Below, one piece after another: positions 27,476 through 36,456 of a stretch of 64,000 nt of DNA; the stretch's first letter is position 1; every line of letters begins with the position of its first letter. The DNA is from Phocaeicola fibrisolvens. GTDB taxonomy: Bacteria > Bacteroidota > Bacteroidia > Bacteroidales > Bacteroidaceae. The stretch is from assembly GCF_025567125.1 (NCBI RefSeq), contig NZ_JAOQJI010000004.1, forward strand, positions 1-64,000, given 5' to 3'. Both the position numbers and the translations under genes were made by a program. The notes under the pieces were generated by a model. That model was given only the letters and a program-made list of their open reading frames with translations. It was not told the DNA's origin and ran no database searches.

Positions 27476-28957
27476 TTATTGAATATGAGTGATTTTTAGA
27501 GTCCATGCATAGTTGCATGGCATCTCAGTAAAAGTCAATTGCGGTAAATATACGATTAGATTTTTCCCTTTTTGTTCCCATTTTAGTTCGTTGGAATAGC
27601 CAAGTAAGTGAATAGTGGTAAGTGATGTAGACTTGATATCTTGCAATGTAATTTTATCATTCGGGTAGGAAGTTAAGATCGCATATAAATTATTGGCTTT
27701 TGATGTGAAGAACGCCTCTTGTACAGCGTATCCAGGATCAGGATTAACAGTCTGTTTCAGGATGGCGTTACCACTAACATAATATTTTTCTTTTGATTTC
27801 CAGTCCCGTTTCCCTTCCGACCACTGACAGCTTTTCTTCCAAGGTCTTGTTTTGTATATAGCTTCTCCGTTAATCTTAAGCCATTCTCCTATCTGAAGCA
27901 ATCGTTCTTGCATGATTGGAGGAATTTTTCCTTCTGCCGTAGGCCCTATGTTCAGTAAAAGATTTCCACCTTGGCTAACGATTTTTGCAAGCGTATGGAT
28001 TAAGGCTTGTGGGGTAGCGTAATCTTCGATATCTTCAAGTTTGTTGTAGCCAAAAGAAAACCCCATGCCCCTGCATTCTTCCCATGGTTTATCATATTTC
28101 TTATTAGAAGAGCTATATTCACTTGTGTAGAAGTCTCCGTGTCTACCGTTTTTGAACTTGGCCCAACGGTCATTGATTACCACGCTGTCTTTTATGTCGG
28201 AAGAAGAATATAGCCATGAGAAGAATTCTTTTGTCTTCCAAATGTCCTCATCGTAGCTGTCTGGCCCGTCTGCCCAGATTAGGTCTGGTTTATATTTTGT
28301 GATGAGATCCTTTAGTTGTGGATATAGATGTTGTTCAGTATAAATAGGCATGTTTTCGGAAGTGTAGAGAGGATTATTCCATTCTCTTAGAGAAAAGTAG
28401 CATCCAACTTTAAGAGACGCTTTTCGCATGGCTTTGACAAATTCACCTACTAAATCTTTGTGAGGACCAATTTCTACACTATTCCATGGGCGTGCGTGAT
28501 TGTGGGATGCCTCTTTACTGTTCCATAGAGCAAATCCATCGTGATGTTTAGTGGTTAGAACAGCATATTTTGCTCCGGATTTTACAAATAAATCAGCCCA
28601 TTCTGTGGCATTGTAATCTTGGGCTTTAAACAGTGGTGCAAAATCCATGTAAGTAAAATCTTCTCCATAGGTTAGTCGGTGATAATTATAGATTTCATCT
28701 CCTTTAAAGTCGCCATTTCCAAATAATGTTTTATTATCTAACCAGTATTGATACCATTCGGCATAGGTTCCTTTAGGAGACCAGGCTGGTACAGAATAGA
28801 GTCCCCAATGGATAAATATGCCAAATTTTGCATCTTGAAACCAGGTTGGGATGGGACGTTTATCTAGAGATTTCCAATCAGGTGTATAAACCTTTTGTGG
28901 AAATCCTTCAGTCAGAGCAATAAAGAGCAGACAGATTCCTAAAAATAATGTTTTCAT
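27476..28957 (-). CDS. Alpha-L-fucosidase, GH29
   Basis: A 493-residue secreted GH29 enzyme (signal peptide about 1-20). The barrel opens with WFQDAKFGIFIHWGLYSVPA at about 39-58, the signature strand YAVLTTKHHDGFALW is at about 132-146, and the nucleophile region is PDLIWADGPDSY at about 226-237. The ending fits a C-terminal beta domain. Expected to remove alpha-fucose from mucin or Lewis-type glycans. It starts about 47 bases past the hairpin that follows susD; no strong promoter is seen in the gap, so read-through is likely. Confidence 0.92.
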   Translation of the reverse strand: MKTLFLGICLLFIALTEGFPQKVYTPDWKSLDKRPIPTWFQDAKFGIFIHWGLYSVPAWSPKGTYAEWYQYWLDNKTLFGNGDFKGDEIYNYHRLTYGEDFTYMDFAPLFKAQDYNATEWADLFVKSGAKYAVLTTKHHDGFALWNSKEASHNHARPWNSVEIGPHKDLVGEFVKAMRKASLKVGCYFSLREWNNPLYTSENMPIYTEQHLYPQLKDLITKYKPDLIWADGPDSYDEDIWKTKEFFSWLYSSSDIKDSVVINDRWAKFKNGRHGDFYTSEYSSSNKKYDKPWEECRGMGFSFGYNKLEDIEDYATPQALIHTLAKIVSQGGNLLLNIGPTAEGKIPPIMQERLLQIGEWLKINGEAIYKTRPWKKSCQWSEGKRDWKSKEKYYVSGNAILKQTVNPDPGYAVQEAFFTSKANNLYAILTSYPNDKITLQDIKSTSLTTIHLLGYSNELKWEQKGKNLIVYLPQLTFTEMPCNYAWTLKITHIQ

Positions 28958-29003
28958 ATAATATTGATGTTAAGGGATTCACATGGGAAAGGTGATTTTA
29001 TAC

Positions 29004-29058
29004 AAAAAGGCCTTAGAGCTTTCTCTTTTCTTTCTGGAGAAAATTCTAAGGCCTTTTT
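29004..29058 (-). terminator. Intra-locus terminator after susD
   Basis: AAAAAGGCCTTAGA pairs with TCTAAGGCCTTTTT (14-bp perfect stem, loop 27) just past the susD stop. The A/T flanks allow it to act on the minus strand. It separates susCD from the four downstream enzyme genes. Confidence 0.8.
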
Positions 29059-29072
29059 CATCTTATGGGAGA

Positions 29073-30632
29073 TTAGTATCCCGGGGTCTGCTTCAAAGCG
29101 CTGTTTTCTCCTAATGTATTTTCATCGAGTGGCCATAACAGACGGCTTTCGTTTGCACTAGAATATTTAGTGGCATATTCATTACCCATCAGGCGAATGT
29201 CATACCAGCGTTTTCCTTCGAACAAGAATTCTCTCATCCTTTCTTTCAGTATAGCTTCAATCGGATTTTCATCACTGCCTACAAAGCGATTATTAGAATA
29301 GAAGTTGGCATCTTTGTCATTGGGGTATGCTATTTCGTTTCTATGTTCGTTAAAATATTCTGTCCCATAGGCACGTTCACGCACTTCATTGATTTCTGCA
29401 GAAATATCTTCTCCTAAGAAGGCTTTGGCAGTTGCTAATGCAAGCAGGCAGTCTGCATATCGGTAGATTGGATAGTCATCTAGCCAGCTTCTAGTTGCGT
29501 CACCTTCTAGCAAAACTCCCTGAAATTTATAGGCAATAGGAGCACTAAAAGTGAGTGGTCCGTTATCGCTGTTTTTGCTATAAATACCTTTTATAGAATA
29601 TGATTTTCTGCTATCTCCCTCCCGGAATAATTGAGTATATAAATCTTGTTCTACTTGATAACGAATCAGTCCGCTCATATCAGCCATTTCGGTCTCATTT
29701 AGCAGAATGCCGTTTTCGTCATAATAGGTACCAAAGTTAGCTTGGTTCATGACCATGGTTGAACGATATTGGTCATTCCACATGCTATACTCATTTCTTC
29801 CATTGTGTATGGCGAAAATAATTTCGTTATTTTCTTTATTGTCGTATGCAAATACTTTCTGGAAGTTATCCAGCAATCCTACTCCAGCTGCTTTTACTGC
29901 TGTCAATGCGTTTTTGGCTGTAGTATAGTCTGCTTCACCACCTCCCATCTGCTTTCCGCTCCATAAGTATACTTCACCTTTTAGCATCATAGTAGCAGCC
30001 TTTGACCAATAGCATTTGCCGTATTTGAAAGAATAGTCATCACCAAAGGCATCTTCTGAACTTTGGATATCTTTTTTAATTTGGGTCATTACATCAGCTG
30101 CAGATGAAGCGGCTTTGCTAGGATTACCTATATCAATGGAGTTACCATTAGTATAATCTAACTGGAGTACTACATTACCCCATGAACGTAGCAAATGGAA
30201 ATATACATAAGCTCTTAAACCATAAGCTTCTCCTAGATAATAGTTCTTAGTGCTGGCATCCAGCAAATCGGTAGCTTCTGCATGATTGATCATCAGGTTT
30301 AACTGGTTGATTAATACGTAGAAATCACCATAATTACTAATGACAGGGTTTGCAGCATTCAGCGTGTTGTCAATCATTCTCTCCACTCCTTGAGTAGCTT
30401 CTCCAGTGAATGGATTGGAATTGTAAATATCAGCGCGAGGTTCTCCCAATTCGAAAATAGTATAAGATCTTTCGCGGAGCAGACCGTGAAGTCCCACATT
30501 AAATGCCTCAAATTGAGCCGCATCTTTCCAATAGTTTACATCAGTAATACTACTAACAGGTTCCATGTCCAAGCAACCAGTAAAAGATGTTGCCAGACAT
30601 CCGGCTATAATATAGTTGAATATTTTTTTCAT
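29073..30632 (-). CDS. SusD/RagB-like outer-membrane glycan-binding lipoprotein
   Basis: A 519-residue SusD family protein. The lipoprotein signal ends TSFTGC (Cys20), followed by LDMEPVSSITDVNYWKDAAQF, the usual SusD opening. TPR-like helices follow. The C-terminal part has KERMREFLFEGKRWYDIRLM (residues about 460-480), the family's hallmark. It would sit on the cell surface as the lid of the SusC channel. It starts 13 bases after susC ends. Confidence 0.95.
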   Translation of the reverse strand: MKKIFNYIIAGCLATSFTGCLDMEPVSSITDVNYWKDAAQFEAFNVGLHGLLRERSYTIFELGEPRADIYNSNPFTGEATQGVERMIDNTLNAANPVISNYGDFYVLINQLNLMINHAEATDLLDASTKNYYLGEAYGLRAYVYFHLLRSWGNVVLQLDYTNGNSIDIGNPSKAASSAADVMTQIKKDIQSSEDAFGDDYSFKYGKCYWSKAATMMLKGEVYLWSGKQMGGGEADYTTAKNALTAVKAAGVGLLDNFQKVFAYDNKENNEIIFAIHNGRNEYSMWNDQYRSTMVMNQANFGTYYDENGILLNETEMADMSGLIRYQVEQDLYTQLFREGDSRKSYSIKGIYSKNSDNGPLTFSAPIAYKFQGVLLEGDATRSWLDDYPIYRYADCLLALATAKAFLGEDISAEINEVRERAYGTEYFNEHRNEIAYPNDKDANFYSNNRFVGSDENPIEAILKERMREFLFEGKRWYDIRLMGNEYATKYSSANESRLLWPLDENTLGENSALKQTPGY

Positions 30633-30645
30633 AATTGTTGTTTTT

Positions 30646-33600
30646 TCAGAATGTTACAGATAAGCCAAACAATAAGGTTCTAGGAGTTGGATAACGGCCA
30701 TTATCAATACCTCGTCCGTAAACTGTAGATACGGCTGGTTCAGGCGATACACCGTCATATCCAGTAATATAGAATAGATTTTGTCCTGTTACATATACAG
30801 ATGCATCTTGCATACCTGCTTTACCAATCCATTTCTTTGGCAAAGAGTAACTGAGGGTAATCTCTCTTAGTGCCAGATAATCTCCTTTTTCATAGAAACG
30901 TGAACTATTATTATCGACAGCTGTAGTACCATTGTTAGAACGAGTAATGTTTTTCTTGTTCAACTGGTCAGCATAAGTGAAGACTGGAAGATCCGTATCA
31001 GGATTCGTTTCACTCCATGTGTCATGCACTTTATCTATGATATTAAACTGTCCTTGATACTGTCCTAAAGAACGGGCCTTTAAGTCGTTGTAAATAGTGT
31101 GTCCTACGGCATAGTCGAAACGTGCGTACAATGACCAGTTCTTGTAAGATAAGGTCGTTGAGAATCCACCTGTTACTTTAGGGAATATATTACCAACTAC
31201 AGCACGGTCAAGGCTGTTAATCTTTCCATCCTTATTGATGTCTTCCCAGCATACATCTCCTGGTTCTATGGGTTTCCATCCGTTTGATTCAGCATAAGTT
31301 ACACCTGTCTGTGGGTTTATTTCATTGGCCATACCTGGTCCATACAAGTTGGCAACTTCGTCAATGACCATGTTGGCGTTAGCTTTTACATCATTCCAAT
31401 CTCTAAAGATATGATTCTGCACATAGCCTACCATGTCACCGAGTTTTCCACCTTCTCTATAGCCGCCAATCCATTTGGTCGGAGTCTTTCCTGTTTCAGG
31501 GTTGTAGAGTCCAGCTGCCACTTCATAACCATCAATCTGGTTAAATGGTTTGTCACTTGTAGGTAATTTTAAAACCTTGTTTGACACTGAAGTTAAGTTA
31601 GCAGAAACTTCCCAGTTAAAACCTTTAGCATTAGATAGAATATTAGCTCTTACCTCCATTTCAAATCCTGAGTTACGCAATTTTCCCAAGTTGGTTTTCA
31701 TACTTGAGAAACCAGTATATGCGGGCAGGTTCACATCGGTTAGCAAATCATCTGTTGTTCTGTTGTAATAGTCGAAGATGAAGCTTAACCGGTTGTTGAA
31801 GAATCCTAGGTCCAAACCGGCTTCAAATGAACGGCTCTGTTCCCATCTTAATCCTGTATTTATTAAAGAAGAGTTGTAGTATGCAGTTGCACCATCGTAA
31901 TTACCGGCTCCAATCTGCTTATAAATTCCGTAAATATCAAAGTTCCCGATACCATTTACGTTACCGTTTACTCCATAACTTAAACGTGGTTTGATGTTAC
32001 TGATTACTTCTGAAATTTTAGATTCTTTCCAAAAATCTTCTTCTGTGACATTCCATCCCACAGAAACTCCAGGGAAGAAACCCCAACGGTTGTCTTTCAA
32101 TCGAGAAATACCGTCGTAACGAGCTACTAATGAAAGCAGATATTTCATTTGATAGTTATAGTTTACACGACCAAATACGGATGCAATCCGATAACCTGTT
32201 TTTTCAGACTTGGTGGATGTACGTGATGCTCCTGCATTTAGAGTCGGAATATCATCTGTTGGAGAGTTCTGAGTTTTGGCCTCCATCATAAATTCATTAT
32301 AACCGAAATATTCACTTCCTACCATTACATCCAAGTTGTGCTTGTCTTTGAATGTATCCTTATAATTCAATGTTCCATTGACCTGAATCTGAGTATAGCG
32401 TTCTATCTTTGCACTAGCATCACGTGTGTTAGTTGGTGTAGATGAGGTTTGAAGCTGGTATGATTTATTGAATGTTTCATATTGATAATCATAATGGTAA
32501 AGCGATGAGTTTCCGCTGAATGTCAGTTTTTTAGGAATAATATCCAGATTGAAACCAAAGTTATATGTCGCTTTACGTGTACCATCTTCACTAGTCAGTT
32601 TGTCTCGATAATATTCAGGATTACCATCACCTGTTCCCCAACCTGATGCAGGCGAACCATCTTCGTTGTATGGATTCCATGTCGGACGTTGTGAGCGTGT
32701 ACGATAGAATAATTCATAAGAACCAATCCATAACGATGGTTGCTGTGACCATGTATAGGTAGCACCGGCTTTCACATTTAAGAATGGGAAAATTTTGTAG
32801 GTACCGCTTACAGAGCCGTTGAAACGTTTGTACCCAGTTCCCTTAATCTGACCATCTTCATTGTAATATCCCATGCTGGCCATGTAAGTACCCTTATCAT
32901 TTCCTCCGGTAATATTTACATAATGATCTTGTGTCAAAGCTGTATTTGCAAAAACTGCATCATCCAATTGACCACTATAATCCTTATAAAGAAGCTGTTT
33001 ACCTTCATAGTATGGATCATCCATAACTAACCAACCTTCATTTCTTAGATGAGAATTTTCATCAGTTAGATATTTTACGTCGATAAGGTCATTTTGTGTA
33101 CCATATCCAGTTTGAGTATCTACGCTTGCTGCTCCCGATACGTTGTTTGTATAACGTTTATAACCCAAACGGTTATAGTAAAGATAATCGTGGGCATTAC
33201 AGAAATCATATCCGTAACGTGCAAAGTTTACACCTAGTTTAAATTTATAGTTTACTGAAGCTTTACCTGCTTTTCCGCTTTTTGTTTCTACAAGGATAAC
33301 ACCTCCGTTGGCACGTGCACCATAGATAGCAGTAGAAGCGGCATCTTTCAATACTTGTATAGATTCAATATCTGAAGGGTTGATGTCACTCATGCTTTCG
33401 CGAATAATACCATCCACAACAATCAAAGCTTTACTGTTACTTCCTGTAATGGTAGCTCCACCACGCAGTGTGATGTCGGGTTCCGCACCCGGTTGTCCGG
33501 TAGTATTGATTACACGCAAACCGGTTACTGAACCTTGCAGGGCTTGTCCAGCATTACTCATGGCTGCGTTTTTCAACACCTGGTCATCCATTTTAGAGAT

Positions 33601-34011
33601 AGCTGTAGTCAGTGCAGCTCGTTTCTGGGAACCTCCATATCCTGTTACCACTACTTCTTCCAAAGTTTGAGTGTCTTCTTTCAAGATTATGTTGATTGGG
33701 GTTCCATCCCATTTTATAGTTTGTGTGATATATCCTACGAAAGAAATTTCAATAATCTCTCCTTTCTTTACGTTCGATAACGAGAAGTTTCCGTCGATGT
33801 CTGTAATGGTTCCGTTAGTGGTCCCCTTTACGATTACGGAAGCACCGATGACAGACTCGCCTGTAGCGTCTTTCACAATACCTTGACATATACCCGATTG
33901 TTGTACAATGTCAATATCAGATTTGTTGGTGGATAAGTCTGCATACGTCATACCTGTGGATAAACTGCCTAGTAGCAGACACATGCCGACTGATTTCATT
34001 TTTTTATTCAT
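30646..34011 (-). CDS. SusC/RagA-like TonB-dependent receptor
   Basis: An 1121-residue outer-membrane transporter. A signal peptide (about 1-24) is followed by a carboxypeptidase-regulatory-like domain (about 42-115, VIGASVIVKGTTNGTITDID). The TonB box region is EEVVVTGYG at about 118-126, the plug holds SIQVLKDAASTAIYGARAN at about 218-236, and the barrel ends LLFGLSVTF with a terminal Phe. With SusD it should import oligosaccharides released by the locus enzymes. It has its own promoter and does not have the FecR-signalling N-terminal extension. Confidence 0.95.
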   Translation of the reverse strand: MNKKMKSVGMCLLLGSLSTGMTYADLSTNKSDIDIVQQSGICQGIVKDATGESVIGASVIVKGTTNGTITDIDGNFSLSNVKKGEIIEISFVGYITQTIKWDGTPINIILKEDTQTLEEVVVTGYGGSQKRAALTTAISKMDDQVLKNAAMSNAGQALQGSVTGLRVINTTGQPGAEPDITLRGGATITGSNSKALIVVDGIIRESMSDINPSDIESIQVLKDAASTAIYGARANGGVILVETKSGKAGKASVNYKFKLGVNFARYGYDFCNAHDYLYYNRLGYKRYTNNVSGAASVDTQTGYGTQNDLIDVKYLTDENSHLRNEGWLVMDDPYYEGKQLLYKDYSGQLDDAVFANTALTQDHYVNITGGNDKGTYMASMGYYNEDGQIKGTGYKRFNGSVSGTYKIFPFLNVKAGATYTWSQQPSLWIGSYELFYRTRSQRPTWNPYNEDGSPASGWGTGDGNPEYYRDKLTSEDGTRKATYNFGFNLDIIPKKLTFSGNSSLYHYDYQYETFNKSYQLQTSSTPTNTRDASAKIERYTQIQVNGTLNYKDTFKDKHNLDVMVGSEYFGYNEFMMEAKTQNSPTDDIPTLNAGASRTSTKSEKTGYRIASVFGRVNYNYQMKYLLSLVARYDGISRLKDNRWGFFPGVSVGWNVTEEDFWKESKISEVISNIKPRLSYGVNGNVNGIGNFDIYGIYKQIGAGNYDGATAYYNSSLINTGLRWEQSRSFEAGLDLGFFNNRLSFIFDYYNRTTDDLLTDVNLPAYTGFSSMKTNLGKLRNSGFEMEVRANILSNAKGFNWEVSANLTSVSNKVLKLPTSDKPFNQIDGYEVAAGLYNPETGKTPTKWIGGYREGGKLGDMVGYVQNHIFRDWNDVKANANMVIDEVANLYGPGMANEINPQTGVTYAESNGWKPIEPGDVCWEDINKDGKINSLDRAVVGNIFPKVTGGFSTTLSYKNWSLYARFDYAVGHTIYNDLKARSLGQYQGQFNIIDKVHDTWSETNPDTDLPVFTYADQLNKKNITRSNNGTTAVDNNSSRFYEKGDYLALREITLSYSLPKKWIGKAGMQDASVYVTGQNLFYITGYDGVSPEPAVSTVYGRGIDNGRYPTPRTLLFGLSVTF

Positions 34012-34110
34012 AACTCCTGTATATATAAGGTTAAAGTTTGCGTTTGAAGGATTTTAGGTTAACTTTAAGTTTTTCTAGTCGATTTTGTTAATGTTTCTAT
34101 TCGTATGCGA

Positions 34111-34142
34111 CAAATATATAAATAAAAAAATTGATATCACAA
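34111..34142 (-). promoter_or_regulatory. susC promoter
   Basis: On the minus strand TTG (34142-34140), 21 bases, then TATATTTG (34118-34111). It gives a leader of about 95 bases to the susC start. Confidence 0.55.
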
Positions 34143-34149
34143 TTATTTG

Positions 34150-34171
34150 ATAAAATATTTTATAAAATATC
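34150..34171. repeat. Overlapping AT-rich palindromes upstream of susC
   Basis: ATAAAATATTTTAT (34150-34163) and ATATTTTATAAAATAT (34156-34171) are both perfect palindromes and overlap. They lie directly upstream of the -33 element, where an activator or repressor could bind. Confidence 0.5.
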
Positions 34172-34211
34172 ACTTTTTGTCGGCTTTGTATTTTGTTTGT
34201 CAAATCTATTT

Positions 34212-34223
34212 ACGAACGTTCGT
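34212..34223. repeat. 12-bp palindrome ACGAACGTTCGT
   Basis: A perfect 12-base palindrome in an otherwise AT-rich gap between the sialidase terminator and the susC promoter. Candidate operator; no known site matches it to my knowledge. Confidence 0.45.
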
Positions 34224-34296
34224 TTATTTTCTAATCATTTCTAAGCTTTGTATATGGATGGGAAGTAATCATGATATCCTCTGATTATCAACAAAT

Positions 34297-34333
34297 AAAA
34301 GGGGAATATTATAATAATAAATATTCCCTTTTT
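34297..34333 (-). terminator. Terminator of the nan catabolic operon
   Basis: AAAAGGGGAATATT pairs with AATATTCCCTTTTT after the sialidase stop. Minus-strand reading ends in T residues, so the nan operon ends here and susC starts afresh. Confidence 0.8.
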
Positions 34334-34356
34334 AGTCAATTTGATTATATAATAAA

Positions 34357-35979
34357 TTATTTTATAATGTCTCGGAGATTAATACTTTGGAACGTCATGT
34401 GAGCTACACTGCTTTCGTACAAGATGCCGATGGTCTCTTTGTCAATCATGGTCAGGCAGGAATATCCCCAGTTGTATCCCTCATCCAATAGTAACTGATG
34501 TTCCGGGCTCCAGGTATTTCCTCCGTCCAGACTGATTTTGATGGTCATGTCCTTGCGGGCATTGGTTGAGTTAGGGTTGGAGAAAATCAGCAGGTCTTTT
34601 CCCAGCACGTTGTCCTTGGCTTTCACGCTGATCAGGCTGGCCATACATACAGGCTCTATCAGGGCCGTACGGGAAGATTCATGTTCTTTCCACGTCTTGC
34701 CTAAATCCTGTGTGGTGTATACCGCCCGGCTTCCTCCCCGGTTGTCACGCATGTTCAGCATGAGGGTGCCAGGTTCAAGTTCAGCCACCTGCGCTTCTGT
34801 GGTATTGGTACGTGCATGGTGGTGGATGGTCCAAGTCTTTCCATGGTCTTTGCTATACATGATGCCTGCATTCGGAATACGGGTCTTGTCGATGAACTGG
34901 ATAGGGAACACTAAGGTACCGTCTTCCATAGTGATGCCTCGTCCCGGTCCCTGAAGCAGGAAGTACCATTCCGGAAGCTTCACCTGTTCGGTGATGTTGA
35001 TAGGCTCGGACCAGGTCTTCCCATCGTCTGTACTTTTGGCCAGTACCAGCTGGGCCGTGTGGTTCAGGTCCATGCCCGGGTGAGAACTCCACCAAGCTCG
35101 TTGGTTGCCCATTCCATGTGTCCAGGCTGCTACAATCCATACTGTATTCGTTTGGGTGTCTACCAGAATGGAAGGGTCACCTACGCCGTTCTGAGCCGAT
35201 GGAAGTCCTCCATATTCTTTAAAGGCCAGTGGCAGACGCATTTTCTCCCAAGTCTTTCCACCGTCTGTACTACGGCTGAGGCCGATATCGATGTGTTCCT
35301 GCAGGTCCACACTGCTGTTGTAGCGTACGTCATATACGCCCAAAAGAGTTCCTTTGTTGGTCGTAACCAGACCGGGGATACGGAAAGCGGCAGAACCATC
35401 GTCACCAGCATGACGTACGCCGACTGCCATCCTCTGTACCACCTTTTGTTCCTCTGCATTTTTGGTTGGGAGAACTTTCCCGTCTGCTTTCACTTGCGTG
35501 ATTTCGGCACTGATTTTGGTTTGCAGTGAAGCCGTGGGTTGCATCTCTATGCTGACCCAGAAGAAATTGTATCCGGGAAACAGGTTCTGCTTGCCTTCCA
35601 GTGTAAGGGTATGGTTCTTGGGGGTTACTTCCGATTTCTTGATAGAATAGGAAGGGTTTGCCGATAACGTCTGGCCGGGAGTCTGGCTGGAAATATATTC
35701 TACCGGAGCAAACCGTTTTTTCCCTCTGTCTTGGGAAGCGTCCGTACCACTATAATAGAGTTTGACTGCTTTTATCTGTGAAAGCGGCACCTCCTTGTCA
35801 AAAGTGAGGGTAATATTTTCCAGTGTCTGGGTCTCTTTTGCGTCAAGACGCATATAGGCCAGCACGTTGTCTTGTCGTTCTATCAGAATGGGCACTTGTG
35901 GGGTTTTCACAAATACCGTGTCTGCAGCCTGCAGGCCGATAGAAATCATTCCGATGCATAGGGAAAGTAATTTTCTCAT
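34357..35979 (-). CDS. nanH: Exo-alpha-sialidase, GH33
   Basis: A 540-residue secreted sialidase releasing terminal sialic acid. After a signal peptide (about 1-18) comes a family-typical N-terminal beta domain to about residue 180. The catalytic propeller then starts with the AFRIPGLV (FRIP) motif near 200. Five Asp-boxes are readable: SRSTDGGKTW, KSTDDGKTW, SKDHGKTW, TQDLGKTW and SLDGGNTW. The Glu-rich ELEPGTLMLNMRDNRG segment fits the active-site acid and arginine. Last gene of the nan operon, 15 bases after the YhcH-like gene. Confidence 0.95.
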   Translation of the reverse strand: MRKLLSLCIGMISIGLQAADTVFVKTPQVPILIERQDNVLAYMRLDAKETQTLENITLTFDKEVPLSQIKAVKLYYSGTDASQDRGKKRFAPVEYISSQTPGQTLSANPSYSIKKSEVTPKNHTLTLEGKQNLFPGYNFFWVSIEMQPTASLQTKISAEITQVKADGKVLPTKNAEEQKVVQRMAVGVRHAGDDGSAAFRIPGLVTTNKGTLLGVYDVRYNSSVDLQEHIDIGLSRSTDGGKTWEKMRLPLAFKEYGGLPSAQNGVGDPSILVDTQTNTVWIVAAWTHGMGNQRAWWSSHPGMDLNHTAQLVLAKSTDDGKTWSEPINITEQVKLPEWYFLLQGPGRGITMEDGTLVFPIQFIDKTRIPNAGIMYSKDHGKTWTIHHHARTNTTEAQVAELEPGTLMLNMRDNRGGSRAVYTTQDLGKTWKEHESSRTALIEPVCMASLISVKAKDNVLGKDLLIFSNPNSTNARKDMTIKISLDGGNTWSPEHQLLLDEGYNWGYSCLTMIDKETIGILYESSVAHMTFQSINLRDIIK

Positions 35980-35994
35980 AATTAAGGATTTGGG

Positions 35995-36441
35995 TTAGAT
36001 TTTTACTTTAGCTATCAGTTTTCTGATTTTTCCTTCTCCGATGACTGGAGCATGAGGGTCTTCCGGATAGACAATCAGGAATTGTCCCGGAAGCAGGTCC
36101 ACGAAACAGGTGGGAGTGTCCGTATAGAGGGCGCAATCTCCTTCTTCCTGGTAAGCTTGTTTCAGTTGGCTGACCTCTTCCATCGCTTTCCAGCCAATAC
36201 GTTCCTTTCCTTCCAGCAGGATGTGTATATCGATGTAGTCGCGATGTACTTCAAGTACCTGTTCAGAAGCCTTGACACATGTAGGATTCACATTGTTGAT
36301 GAACAGGTTGTTCCCGTCCAGTTCGATTCTTCCACATGGAGTATGCAGAAGGTCATGACTTTTTACATAATCAAACAACTGTTTGAACAGAGGGTGGAGT
36401 GCTTCAATCCGGGCACTGTGTTGTAAATTGGAAACAATCAT
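35995..36441 (-). CDS. nanQ: YhcH/YjgK/YiaL family protein, probable N-acetylneuraminate anomerase
   Basis: A 148-residue cupin-like protein of the YhcH/EbgC family. Motifs include LEVHRDYIDIHILLEGKERI at about residues 79-98 (metal ligands His and Asp) and FLIVYPEDPHAPVI at about 122-135. The E. coli member YhcH (NanQ) speeds opening of the Neu5Ac ring for the lyase. Its place in an operon with nanA, nanM-like and nanH genes supports the same role. No signal peptide, so cytoplasmic. Confidence 0.83.
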   Translation of the reverse strand: MIVSNLQHSARIEALHPLFKQLFDYVKSHDLLHTPCGRIELDGNNLFINNVNPTCVKASEQVLEVHRDYIDIHILLEGKERIGWKAMEEVSQLKQAYQEEGDCALYTDTPTCFVDLLPGQFLIVYPEDPHAPVIGEGKIRKLIAKVKI

Positions 36442-36456
36442 ATTTTCAAAGTTTTA

